From positions 16,129-77,572 of the forward strand of contig HF993645.1 of the NCBI GenBank assembly GCA_000433915.1: a DNA stretch of 61,444 bases. The letters are read 5' to 3'. The DNA is from Clostridium sp. CAG:793. Lineage in GTDB: Bacteria > Bacillota > Clostridia > TANB77 > CAG-508. The translations under genes and the position numbers were made by a program. Position 1 is the stretch's first letter. Each line of letters opens with the position of its first letter. The notes beneath the pieces are model-generated. The model saw only the letters and a list, made by a program, of their open reading frames with translations, ran no database searches and was not told where the DNA came from. Shown here piece by piece: positions 8,610 to 18,400 of the stretch.

Positions 8610-9626
8610 ATGAAGAAAAAGATTATAGCAGCAGTAATTGCTGCGGTTTTAGTTGTAGTCATTATAGTAGCAGTAATGATATCAAAGAAAGCAAACCAAA
8701 ATCAAGAAAAGGACACAAAAACAATAAAGTTAAATGAAGTAACAAGGTCAGTATTCTATGCACCACAATATGCAGCAATAACACAAGGATTCTTTAAAGA
8801 AGAAGGAATAGAGCTAGAGATAACAACTGGTCAGGGCGCAGACAATGTAATGACATCAATATTAGCAGGTCAAAGCGATATAGGATTATGTGGTCCAGAA
8901 GCCTCAATATATGTTTATAATGAAGGAAAAGAAGACTACGTCCAAGTATTTGCACAGCTAACCAAAAGAGATGGCTCATTCTTAGTAAGCAAAAATCCTA
9001 CACAAAACTTCTCATGGAGTGATTTAAAAGGAAAAACAGTAATCCCAGGAAGAAAAGGTGGAGTACCATACATGACTCTAGAATATGTATTAAAACAAAA
9101 TGGTATAAATCCACAAACAGATTTAAACTTAGATGACAGTATAAAATTCGATTTAATGGCAGGAGCATTCACAGGTGGAAATGCAGAATATGTAACCTTG
9201 TTCGAACCAACTGCTTCAATGACACAAGATGCAGGAAAAGGTTATATAGTAGCATCAGTTGGAGAAGCAGCAGGAGAAGTACCATATACAGCATATTGTG
9301 CGAAAAAGAGCTATATAGAGAAAAATCAAGATATAATAGAAGGCTTTACACGAGCAACATATAAAGGACAGCAATGGGTAAAAACACATTCAGCAAAAGA
9401 AGTAGCAGAAGCAGTACAAAGTTTCTTCCCAGCAACAAGTTTAGAATCATTAGAAAAATCAGTTCAAAGTTATAAAGACATAGATGCTTGGAATGAAACG
9501 CCAGTACTAAAAAAAGAAGCATTTGATAAACTACAACTAATAATGACAGAAGCAGGAGAATTAAAACAACAAGCACCTTATGAAAAAATAGTAAACAACA
9601 CATTTGCAGAAAAAGTAATAAAATAA
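8610..9626 (+). CDS. NMT1/SsuA-like substrate-binding protein
   Basis: A 338-aa binding protein. Residues 5-26 form a hydrophobic anchor with no lipobox Cys, so it is probably held by an uncleaved or non-lipid signal segment. From residue 38 the NMT1/THI5-like fold is evident: YAPQYAAITQGFFKEEGIEL, then GQGADNVMTSILAGQSDIGL and GPEASIYVY. Relatives bind nitrate, sulfonates or thiamine pyrimidine precursors. No TPP riboswitch-like sequence is seen upstream, so thiamine is not specifically supported. AGAAAGGAA precedes the ATG. Confidence 0.85.
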   Translation: MKKKIIAAVIAAVLVVVIIVAVMISKKANQNQEKDTKTIKLNEVTRSVFYAPQYAAITQGFFKEEGIELEITTGQGADNVMTSILAGQSDIGLCGPEASIYVYNEGKEDYVQVFAQLTKRDGSFLVSKNPTQNFSWSDLKGKTVIPGRKGGVPYMTLEYVLKQNGINPQTDLNLDDSIKFDLMAGAFTGGNAEYVTLFEPTASMTQDAGKGYIVASVGEAAGEVPYTAYCAKKSYIEKNQDIIEGFTRATYKGQQWVKTHSAKEVAEAVQSFFPATSLESLEKSVQSYKDIDAWNETPVLKKEAFDKLQLIMTEAGELKQQAPYEKIVNNTFAEKVIK

Positions 9627-9635
9627 AATATCAAA

Positions 9636-9660
9636 CCGCCATATTTTTTGAATATGGCGG
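9636..9660. terminator. Stem-loop after the ABC importer operon
   Basis: CCGCCATATT / AATATGGCGG perfect 10-bp stem, loop TTTTG. The plus-strand tail is only weakly T-rich, so it may act as an mRNA-stabilising hairpin or a weak terminator. Confidence 0.6.
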
Positions 9661-9675
9661 AATATTAAAAAATCA

Positions 9676-9705
9676 TTAGACAACATAAGAAATATGTGGT
9701 AAAAT
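9676..9705 (+). promoter_or_regulatory. Promoter for the DUF2974 gene
   Basis: TTAGAC, 18 bases, TAAAAT with a TG just before the -10, 20 bases before the start codon. Confidence 0.5.
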
Positions 9706-9724
9706 ACTAAAGAGGAGGTCTGAC

Positions 9725-10825
9725 ATGGCAAACATTAATGATTATTTAAAGTGGAGAGGAGAACTAACATTAGATCAATCACCACTAAATGAAGTAGATA
9801 AAATGATATTATCAAGATTTTCGTATATCCCATTTAGGAAAATAAAAATGCAAGAAAAAGAAACAATTGGAAGCATATGTGAGAAATTAAAAAAATTTAA
9901 AGAAGAAGACTTCAATATAGCAGGGGACATGCCATTAGTACATAACTTAATAAATAGCAATAGATTCAAAGACATGGAAATCACAGACTACGAAGAAAAT
10001 ACAGATCCATCGGCAGAAAAACAATTTGCTGCAATAACAATCCATTTAGGTAATGGCGAGATGTTTGTATCATTTTGTGGAACAGACAATAGCCTTGTAG
10101 GATGGAAAGAAGACTTTAATCTAAGCTTCATGCAACATATACCTGCACAAATAGAGGGAATGGAATATCTAAAAAGAATATCAGAAAAATATAATGAAAA
10201 GATACATGTAGGTGGACATTCAAAAGGTGGAAATGTAGCCGTATACGCAGCAGTATTTGCAGGAGAAAAATGTCAAGACAAAATAATAGATGTAACCAAT
10301 CATGACGGACCAGGATTTGACGAAGAAATAATCGAAAGAGATGAATACAAAAGAATATTAAACAAGATATACACATATATTCCACAATCATCAATAATAG
10401 GAAGACTACTAGAGCATGAAGAAAAATATAAAGTAGTAGAGAGCGTAGAAAAAGGAATAATGCAACACGATATATATTCATGGCAAGTACTAGGAACCAA
10501 AATTGTGCAAATGGAAGAACTAACAAATGGAAGCGAATTTATAAACAAAACAATTAGAAATTGGCTAAAAGAAACAACACCAGAACAAAGAAAAAATGTC
10601 ATAGACATATTGTACAATGTTGTAGAATCAACAGAAGCACAAACAATGCATGAAATATCAACAACCAAAATGAAAAGTATCGCTAAAATGTTAAAATCAT
10701 ATAAAGAAATAGACCCGGAAGACAAGAAAATGATAAATCAAGTATTTCTAGGACTAGGACAAGCAGCAAAAGAAAGCTTAAAGAACAGTTTTACAAATAC
10801 AGAGAAAAAAGAAATAGAACAATAA
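9725..10825 (+). CDS. DUF2974 (Mbeg1-like) lipase-fold protein
   Basis: A 366-aa cytosolic protein. It has an alpha/beta-hydrolase core with nucleophile elbow GGHSKGGNVAVYAA (about residues 161-174) and an upstream oxyanion-region strand FVSFCGTDNSLVGWKEDFN. This is typical of DUF2974/Mbeg1-like proteins, which resemble class 3 lipases. The C-terminal 80 residues are helical and charged. A GAGGAGG site lies 7 bases before ATG. The next gene starts 11 bases after the stop, so it forms a pair with the ABC-F gene. Substrate unknown. Confidence 0.8.
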   Translation: MANINDYLKWRGELTLDQSPLNEVDKMILSRFSYIPFRKIKMQEKETIGSICEKLKKFKEEDFNIAGDMPLVHNLINSNRFKDMEITDYEENTDPSAEKQFAAITIHLGNGEMFVSFCGTDNSLVGWKEDFNLSFMQHIPAQIEGMEYLKRISEKYNEKIHVGGHSKGGNVAVYAAVFAGEKCQDKIIDVTNHDGPGFDEEIIERDEYKRILNKIYTYIPQSSIIGRLLEHEEKYKVVESVEKGIMQHDIYSWQVLGTKIVQMEELTNGSEFINKTIRNWLKETTPEQRKNVIDILYNVVESTEAQTMHEISTTKMKSIAKMLKSYKEIDPEDKKMINQVFLGLGQAAKESLKNSFTNTEKKEIEQ

Positions 10826-10836
10826 GGAGGGGCATA

Positions 10837-12417
10837 ATGCTACAAACAACAGGAGTTTCAGTAAGATTCGGAAAAAGAGTCTTATATGAAGATGTAAATA
10901 TCAAATTCAACAAAGGATGCTGCTATGGTATAATAGGAGCGAACGGAACAGGAAAATCAACATTTCTAAAAGTTTTATCAGGAGAACTAGAACCAAGCAA
11001 AGGTGAAGTATCAAAAGAAAAACAAGAAAGAATATCAGTATTAAATCAGAACCACTTTGCATTTGAAGAATACACAGTAATAGACACTGTAATAATGGGA
11101 AATAAAGAGCTATATAGCATAAAAGAAGAAAAAGATAAAATCTATGCAAAGCCAGATTTCAACGAAGAAGATGGAATGAGAGCTGCAAAATTAGAAGAAA
11201 GATTTGCAGAATTAGACGGATGGAACGCAGAATCAGATGCGGAAAGTTTATTAAATGACTTAGGAATATCACCAGAAAAACACTATAAACTAATGTCAGA
11301 CCTAGAAGCAAAGGACAAAGTAAAAGTATTATTAGCACAAGCACTATTCGGAAATCCAGACATATTGCTACTAGATGAACCAACTAATGATTTAGACTTA
11401 AAAACAATCTCATGGCTAGAAGAATTTTTAATAAACTTTGAAAATACAGTAATAGTAGTATCACACGATAGATATTTCCTAAACAAAGTATGTACACACA
11501 TCTGCGATGTTGACTTTGGAGAAATAAAAGTATATCCAGGAAACTACGACTTCTGGTATGAATCAAGTCAATTAATACAAAAACAAATGAGAGAACAAAA
11601 CAAAAAGAAAGAAGAGAAGATAAAAGAACTTCAAGACTTTATAGCAAGATTCAGTGCAAATGCATCAAAATCAAAACAAGCAACATCAAGAAAAAAATCA
11701 TTAGAAAAAATTCAATTAGATGAAATCAAACCATCAGCAAGAAAATACCCATACATTGATTTCAAGCCAGATAGACTACCAGGAAATGAAATCCTAGAAA
11801 TAAAAAATATATCAAAAACAATAAATGGAGAAAAAATACTAGACAATGTATCCTTTAAAGTAAAAGACAAAGACAAAATAGCAGTATTAGCAGAAAATGA
11901 AAATGCAATAACAGTACTATTTAAAATATTATCAGGAGAGCTAGAGCCGGATGAAGGAGAGATAAAATGGGGAACAACAATAACAACAAGCTATTTCCCT
12001 AAAGATAACAACTATCTATTTTCAGGAACAGAAAGCATTACAGATTGGTTAAGACAATATTCAAAAGACCCAGATGAAACCTATGTAAGAAGCTTTTTAG
12101 GAAGAATGTTATTCTCAGGAGAAGAAGCATTAAAATCAGTAAATGTTCTATCAGGAGGAGAAAAAGTACGTTGTGTATTATCAAAAATAATGCTATCAGG
12201 AGCTAATTTCCTAATACTAGACGAACCAACAAACCATCTAGACATGGAATCAATAACAGCATTAAATGAAGGAATGAAGAAATTCCAAGGAAATATGATA
12301 TTTACATCACATGACCATCAATTAACACAAACAGTAGCAAATAGAATAATAGACATAAAAAAAGATGGATTAGTAGATAAAGAAGTAACATACAATGAAT
12401 ATTTAGGAATAGAATAA
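10837..12417 (+). CDS. ABC-F family ATPase, one composite ATP site degenerate
   Basis: A 526-aa soluble tandem ABC protein of the YkpA/YbiT-like ABC-F group, which act on ribosomes. NBD1 has Walker A GANGTGKST (about 36) and Walker B LLLDEPTND (about 180), but its signature reads SDLEAKDKV instead of SGGEK. The linker (240-300) is Lys/Glu-rich. NBD2 has a signature LSGGEKVR (437) and LILDEPTNHLD (460), but its Walker A is AENENAIT with no Lys. The two defects meet in the same composite site, leaving one site fully consensus. AAGGAGGGG precedes ATG. Confidence 0.88.
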   Translation: MLQTTGVSVRFGKRVLYEDVNIKFNKGCCYGIIGANGTGKSTFLKVLSGELEPSKGEVSKEKQERISVLNQNHFAFEEYTVIDTVIMGNKELYSIKEEKDKIYAKPDFNEEDGMRAAKLEERFAELDGWNAESDAESLLNDLGISPEKHYKLMSDLEAKDKVKVLLAQALFGNPDILLLDEPTNDLDLKTISWLEEFLINFENTVIVVSHDRYFLNKVCTHICDVDFGEIKVYPGNYDFWYESSQLIQKQMREQNKKKEEKIKELQDFIARFSANASKSKQATSRKKSLEKIQLDEIKPSARKYPYIDFKPDRLPGNEILEIKNISKTINGEKILDNVSFKVKDKDKIAVLAENENAITVLFKILSGELEPDEGEIKWGTTITTSYFPKDNNYLFSGTESITDWLRQYSKDPDETYVRSFLGRMLFSGEEALKSVNVLSGGEKVRCVLSKIMLSGANFLILDEPTNHLDMESITALNEGMKKFQGNMIFTSHDHQLTQTVANRIIDIKKDGLVDKEVTYNEYLGIE

Positions 12418-12421
12418 AACA

Positions 12422-12450
12422 AAAGGGACTGTAAAAAGTCCCTTTATTTT
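12422..12450. terminator. Bidirectional terminator
   Basis: AAAGGGACT / AGTCCCTTT stem with a 6-base loop, A-rich on one flank and T-rich on the other. It separates the ABC-F gene from the convergent response-regulator gene. Confidence 0.85.
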
Positions 12451-13507
12451 AATCCCATCTAAATTCTTCTTGAATATCAGTTATAGCTTTGTAATTATTG
12501 CGTAAAATTCCAAGGAATGCATTTGCAACATTAGGATCAAATTGAGATCCAGAACATCTTTCAATTTCTGCAATAACATTATCAAGAGGAAGAGCATCTC
12601 TGTATGGTCTTCTTGAAGTCATAGCATCAAAAGTATCAGCAACAGCAGCAATTCTAGCAATAAGAGGAATATCTTCACCACTTAATTGACTAGGATATCC
12701 TTTACCATCAAATCTTTCGTGATGATGAAGAACAATAGGAATAATATCCTTAAAAATCTCAGCATCACCAAGAATATGAGCACCAATATCAGGATGTTTC
12801 TTAATCTCAGCATATTCCACATCAGTAAGCTTGCCATTCTTAGTAAGAATATTATCAGGAACGCCAATTTTACCAATGTCATGGAATAAACCACCAATCT
12901 TCAAAGTATGTAAAGTAGCATCATCCAATCCCATAGACTGTCCAATAAGAACAGAATAAGCAGAAACCCTATCAGAATGACCACGAGTATATGGATCTTT
13001 AGCTTCAACAGTATAACGAACTATACCAACAGTATCAAGATAAGCTTTCTCAATTTCATCATTCTTTTCTTTAAGTTCAGTATTAATTTTAGTAATCAAA
13101 TGCATTTGCTCAACAGATTTCAAACCTGACTCAATCAAAAGAAGTAACTGATCAAAATTATTGCTCTTCTCACAATAACCTTGAATATCAAGCTCTTTCA
13201 AAGTTTGAAGTGGTGGAGCAAGGTCTTTGTGTCCAGTAAGTAATAAAATATAAAGATTTTTATCAAACTTTCTAACCTGTTCAACAACTTCATCTCCATG
13301 AATAGGATCCATAATAAAATCAAGTAAAAGCAAATCATAATGACTATTCTTCATAGCTTCAATAGCTTCAAGAGGGTTAGAATAGCAATCAAGATCATAG
13401 CCAGATCTCTTAAGCACAACCTTCAAAGAATCAAGTATACCAGCATCGTCATCAACAGCAATAAGCTTGTAAGGGCTAGTAATAACTTCTTGCATATATT
13501 TTCTCAT
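12449..13507 (-). CDS. Response regulator with HD-GYP cyclic-di-GMP phosphodiesterase domain
   Basis: A 352-aa protein. The N-terminal receiver domain (about 14-130) has the acidic pair AVDDD, phospho-acceptor Asp in LLLLDF (about 63), Thr in LLTGH and Lys in CEKS. A helical linker (135-160) leads to an HD-GYP domain (about 160-345) with HDIGKIG (about 212), the cluster HHHERFDGKGYP (about 257-268) and the later ADTFDAMTSRRPYR. All residues for c-di-GMP hydrolysis appear present. It starts 26 bases after the histidine kinase stop, so it is almost certainly the kinase's partner. GGAG lies 10 bases before the ATG. Confidence 0.92.
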   Translation of the reverse strand: MRKYMQEVITSPYKLIAVDDDAGILDSLKVVLKRSGYDLDCYSNPLEAIEAMKNSHYDLLLLDFIMDPIHGDEVVEQVRKFDKNLYILLLTGHKDLAPPLQTLKELDIQGYCEKSNNFDQLLLLIESGLKSVEQMHLITKINTELKEKNDEIEKAYLDTVGIVRYTVEAKDPYTRGHSDRVSAYSVLIGQSMGLDDATLHTLKIGGLFHDIGKIGVPDNILTKNGKLTDVEYAEIKKHPDIGAHILGDAEIFKDIIPIVLHHHERFDGKGYPSQLSGEDIPLIARIAAVADTFDAMTSRRPYRDALPLDNVIAEIERCSGSQFDPNVANAFLGILRNNYKAITDIQEEFRWD

Positions 13508-13533
13508 AATAAAATCACTCCAATCTAATCACA

Positions 13534-15381
13534 TTAATTATTTATCTTTTTAGTTTGAGGCAATATAATATTAAAAGTAGTACCAACATTAGGAGTAGAA
13601 GTAAAATTCATATCGCCGTTAAAATGTCCTTTAATAGTTGAATATGACATAAATAAACCAAGACCAGTACCATTGTGTCCCTTAGTAGTAATCATCTCAT
13701 TGAAAAGCTTCTTCTGGACATCTTCTGGAATACCGCAACCGTGATCTATAACAGATATTATTACATTTGAACCCTTGTTGTCAATAACTAAATCAATAGT
13801 TCCACCATTAGAACTTTCATAAGACTGAATAGCATTAGATATTAGGTTATTAACAACCTGAACCAAACTATTAATATTACCAATAAGAGAGGTAGAACCA
13901 TTTATCTTCTTAATAATATTCAAAGAAACAAAAGCATTTTTAAGCTCATGCTTCATAAGAATAGTAACTCTATCCAAAAGCTCATCAATAGTAAAAACAG
14001 TAGGAGTATCATCATTCATATTAACAGCTTGTCCCTTAACAGCAGTAATAATATCAGACATATATGAGTCATAAGAATTAACCTTAGAAATCCATTCAGA
14101 CATATCATGAGCAATCGCATGATGGTCAGCTTTAGTAACATCAGGATCATCAATAGACTTATCATATTCTGTAATCAAATCTTGTAATCCCTCCATAGCG
14201 CCAGCAATAGACATTATAGGAGTCTTAAGGTTATGAGCAATACCCCCAACCATTTGACCAAGAGTAGCAAGACGCTCACGCTCCATAAGAGTATTCTGAT
14301 TTTGCTTCAAAGTCTCCATATCATGAACGTGCTGAGTAATATCTTTGAAAAGAATAAGAATACCAACACATTGATTATCAGTAAAAATACCACTGCATTC
14401 AATATTAAAGAACTTACTACCATCTTTAAGAGAAGCATCAATTTTATAAGTCTTATCATCAGAAGAAGCTTTCTCTAAATAATTACCAAGATTCTTCTGT
14501 TTAATAACAATCTGCTTAGATATAGACAAATCAGAAAACTTTTTACCAATAATAGAATCTCTAGAAACGCCGAAAACTCTTTCAAAAGGTTTATTACAAT
14601 CAGAGATAATGTAATCCCTAGAAAGAACAAGGTACAAATCAGACATCTGATTAACAATTCTCTTCAAAGCAATAGGAGCAATATCTAAGAAATTATATTT
14701 CAATATTGCAACAGCAATTAGAATAATTGATACCATGAATGAGATAGGTGTAACATAAATATTCATATTAAATATAGTCATACCAAGTAAATTAATAGCA
14801 ACTGGGACTAAAGCACCAAGTGAAATTAGTATAGAAGGCATAGCAAAAGCACCAGCAGTTTTAATCGAATTTTTAAGAAGTATGAAAATATCAACAATAA
14901 ACAAACCATAAGTATAAGCAGAGTGAACATAGAAATATGCACCAAATACCGTGTTAGTAGGTTCAGTTGAATATACTTCATAAAATAAACCATGCAAATC
15001 ATTAGTCCAAAGAACAATCATTGTTATAATAGGTATAACAAATAATAAAATATATGACTTCTTAAAAACAAACTTATCATAAGAAGCATACGTTATAGCT
15101 ACAAAAAACAATGCAACCGGAGTAAGAACAACTGGCAAATAAATAAAATAATCAATATACATAGGATTTATAGTAGTATAATTAATAACAAAAATTTGCA
15201 CAATTAATCCAATACACCATAAAGTCATACATAATATAGTAAACTTAAAGGACGTAATAACTGGAGTAACACGTTTAGATCTTTTCGTAATAAAAAAGAT
15301 CATAATAAACTCAACTACAACAGTAATTACCAGACCAATAAGATAATTCAAATACTTAAAATTAGCTAATGAAACCATCAT
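13534..15381 (-). CDS. 7TM sensor histidine kinase with PAS domain
   Basis: A 615-aa membrane kinase. Seven or eight hydrophobic segments fill residues 10-235 in the pattern of the histidine kinase 7TM sensor family. A PAS-like domain follows (about 245-360, DLYLVLSRDYIISDCN). The H-box is GGIAHNLKTPIMS (His about 381), the N-box LISNAIQSYE, then DHGCGIPED and GTGLGLFMSY. The ligand probably meets the membrane-embedded sensor region and is unknown. An AAAGGAGG site precedes two ATGs, at 15381 and 15378. The latter gives the better spacing. Confidence 0.9.
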   Translation of the reverse strand: MMVSLANFKYLNYLIGLVITVVVEFIMIFFITKRSKRVTPVITSFKFTILCMTLWCIGLIVQIFVINYTTINPMYIDYFIYLPVVLTPVALFFVAITYASYDKFVFKKSYILLFVIPIITMIVLWTNDLHGLFYEVYSTEPTNTVFGAYFYVHSAYTYGLFIVDIFILLKNSIKTAGAFAMPSILISLGALVPVAINLLGMTIFNMNIYVTPISFMVSIILIAVAILKYNFLDIAPIALKRIVNQMSDLYLVLSRDYIISDCNKPFERVFGVSRDSIIGKKFSDLSISKQIVIKQKNLGNYLEKASSDDKTYKIDASLKDGSKFFNIECSGIFTDNQCVGILILFKDITQHVHDMETLKQNQNTLMERERLATLGQMVGGIAHNLKTPIMSIAGAMEGLQDLITEYDKSIDDPDVTKADHHAIAHDMSEWISKVNSYDSYMSDIITAVKGQAVNMNDDTPTVFTIDELLDRVTILMKHELKNAFVSLNIIKKINGSTSLIGNINSLVQVVNNLISNAIQSYESSNGGTIDLVIDNKGSNVIISVIDHGCGIPEDVQKKLFNEMITTKGHNGTGLGLFMSYSTIKGHFNGDMNFTSTPNVGTTFNIILPQTKKINN

Positions 15382-15405
15382 TTCCTCCTTTGTTTATAAA
15401 AATAA

Positions 15406-15463
15406 ATCTGTTATTTCATTTTCTATACAATAATATATCATACAGAAAAACAAAATAACAGAT
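15406..15463 (-). terminator. Hairpin between the NRPS and the histidine kinase
   Basis: ATCTGTTATTT / AAATAACAGAT at the base continues with imperfect pairing inward. On the minus strand it is followed by a T-rich tail and then the kinase ribosome site. It could terminate or attenuate read-through from the NRPS into the kinase pair. Confidence 0.55.
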
Positions 15464-15468
15464 AAAAA

Positions 15469-18400
15469 CTACATTTCATTGATATTTTTTAAAATTTTCT
15501 CAATATAATCCTTATCAATATCAGGCCAATCAAAACCAATCTTATTAAGAAACTTAAGAGTAAAATCATTAGTAATATGTAAATTAGTTTTATATACTAA
15601 CTTATTATCCTTATCAAGGTCATTAAGAAGAACCTTAATCTTATCAGCCTTATTATTGTCATATAACCATTTCTTAAGAACAGTTTTAAAAGTATTATCA
15701 TCAACAATAGTAACATTAAGTCCTAATTGCTCCAAAATATTAAACAAATCACTAATATATAAATGTTTAGAATTATATATATGTAAAATCGAAGTAGGAT
15801 AAGTATAATATTGCATAGCAGTAACAATAGCTTCAGCAACTTTGTCAACAGGGCTAAATTCAGCATAATTATTAAGCAAACTGCTAGGACACATCTTAAG
15901 AGTTAAGAAAGCCTTAAGTCTATTAAGGAAAGCATTATCCTCATAATTTTCTTGAAACTTACCATCAGAGAAACGGTTAGTAATATTACCAATTCTAAAA
16001 ATAATACCTTTAAGTCTTTGCGAAGCAATCTCTTCTAGGATAATTTTCTCAGCTTCAAACTTACTTCTAACATAAACATTATCAAGAGTTTGGTTAATAA
16101 ATAACTTATTCTCACCAAAATTTACACTCCTGTTAGGATTAAAACTTGAAGGAAGGCTAGTCATAGTATTACCAGAAACACTGATAGTAGAAGTCTGACA
16201 GAACTCCTTATCATATTTCTCGCAGAAAGTGATAATATTCTTAACACCAGTAACATTAACTTTCTCAAAAAGTTGATAATCGCCATAATGTTTAACAATA
16301 GCAGCACAATTTATTACAGTAGATATATTGTTACCAAGGAAATCATATTGCTCATTAGAAAGCTTAAAATTATCTTCAGAAATATCACCATTAAATACGA
16401 AAAGACGAGTACCAAATAAATTACTTAAATCACTTCCAAAATAATACTTAAACTTATTCTTAAGCTTATTCTCAGGAGAAGTACTTGAATTCTCACGAAT
16501 AATGCAATAAATCTTAATATCATCATTTTTAAGAAGTTCAGCTAATACATGGATTCCAAGGAAACCAGTAGCACCAACTAAAAGAACATTCTTAAGATTT
16601 CTCTTCCTTAGCTTCATACTAAAGAAAGTAGAATTTTTTCTGATAAAAGAATTAATCTTTCTAAAATCTCTTTGATTATATGTAGGAAGCTTAACACTAG
16701 CATCTTCGCCAGAAATAAAACTAGCAAGTTCAGCAATAGTATTATGTTTGAAAATATCACCATAATTAACATTATAGCCAGCTTTCATAAGCTCAAGCTG
16801 TAACTTCAAAGCACAAAGAGAATCTCCACCAATATCAAAGAAATTATCATAAATGCTAATCTTTTCAATAGAAAGAATAGACTTCCATAAAGTAAGCATA
16901 TCTTTCTCTAGTTTGCTACGAGGAGCAACAATCTCACGTTCCGTGTACTTAGGGGCAGGAAGAACTTTCCTATCAATCTTACCATTAGGCGTATAGCTGA
17001 AAGACTTAATCTGCACTAAATATACAGGAACCATATATGTAGGAAGTAATTGCTGCAAATAATGTTTAAGAAGAGAGATTGAAATCTGACTATTAGCAGT
17101 GTAATAAGCACATAACATGTCTCTATCTTGAAAATTCTTAACCGTTACAACAACATCAGTAATATCTTTATATCCACGGATCAAATTCTCAATCTCAAGA
17201 AGTTCAATACGTAATCCATGAATCTTAACTTGAAAATCAGATCTTCCAAGACAATCAAGCTCCATATTAGGTAAAATCTTAACAATATCACCAGAATTAT
17301 ATATACGTCTACCATCATAATCAATAAACCTACCAGCAGTAAGCTCAGGTTTATTAATATAACCAATAGCTACTCCAGCCCCACCAATATAAAGATTACC
17401 AGGGACTCCAATTGGAACTTGATTCATATCATTATCAAGAACAAGAATCTTAGTATTTTCAAGAGGTGTACCAATAGTAACTTTGGTATCAGAATCAGTA
17501 AGCTCTTTAAGAGTAGAGCCAACAGTTGTTTCAGTAGGGCCATACATATTGTATACTCTAGCATTTGAAACCTTTCTAATATTCTTAAATAAATCAAGAG
17601 GGAAAGGCTCTCCTGCAAGGGAAATGATTTTCATATTTTTAATATAATCCAAACTATTTGTATCAGACATCAAAAACTTGAATTTTGATGGAGTAGTTTG
17701 AATAATTTCAGCACCATTTTCCATGCAAAGTTTATTCAAATTAATAGGATTATTCTGCTCATCATTGTTAGCAAGAACGACTTTCATTCCAGTACATAAT
17801 GGAAGAATACTCTCAAAAACAAATATATCAAAACACATAGTAGTAATAGAAACAACGCATTTATCTTTAAGAGGCATTCTGTCACACATAGCATATATAA
17901 AATTAATTACACTAGACTGCTTTAATAGTACGCCTTTAGGCTTACCAGTTGAACCAGAAGTATATATCATATATCCAACATCTTCAGGTAAACATTCTGT
18001 GTCAAAAGATTCATAATCACCATAAGCACTATCATCAACAACAAGAGAGCTAACAGGAATCCTATCTTTAAGCTCTTGCTCAGTAAGTACAAGGTCAACA
18101 CGGCTGTCTTCCAATATATACTTAACTCTGTCATCTGGATAAGTAGGATCAAGAGGTAAATAACCAGCACCAACTTTAAGAATAGCAAGCATAGATATAA
18201 TAAGCTCTGCATGTCTATTCATCATAATACCAATAACTCTATACTTATTAGTCAAAATCTTATCTTTATAAACAGGCATATTCTTAATAGTATTAGCCAA
18301 TCGATTAACCTTATCATCCAATTCTTTATATGTATATGAAACTCTATCACACACAAGTGCCACATTATCAGGAGTCTGAAGAACCTGCTTTTCAAACAAA

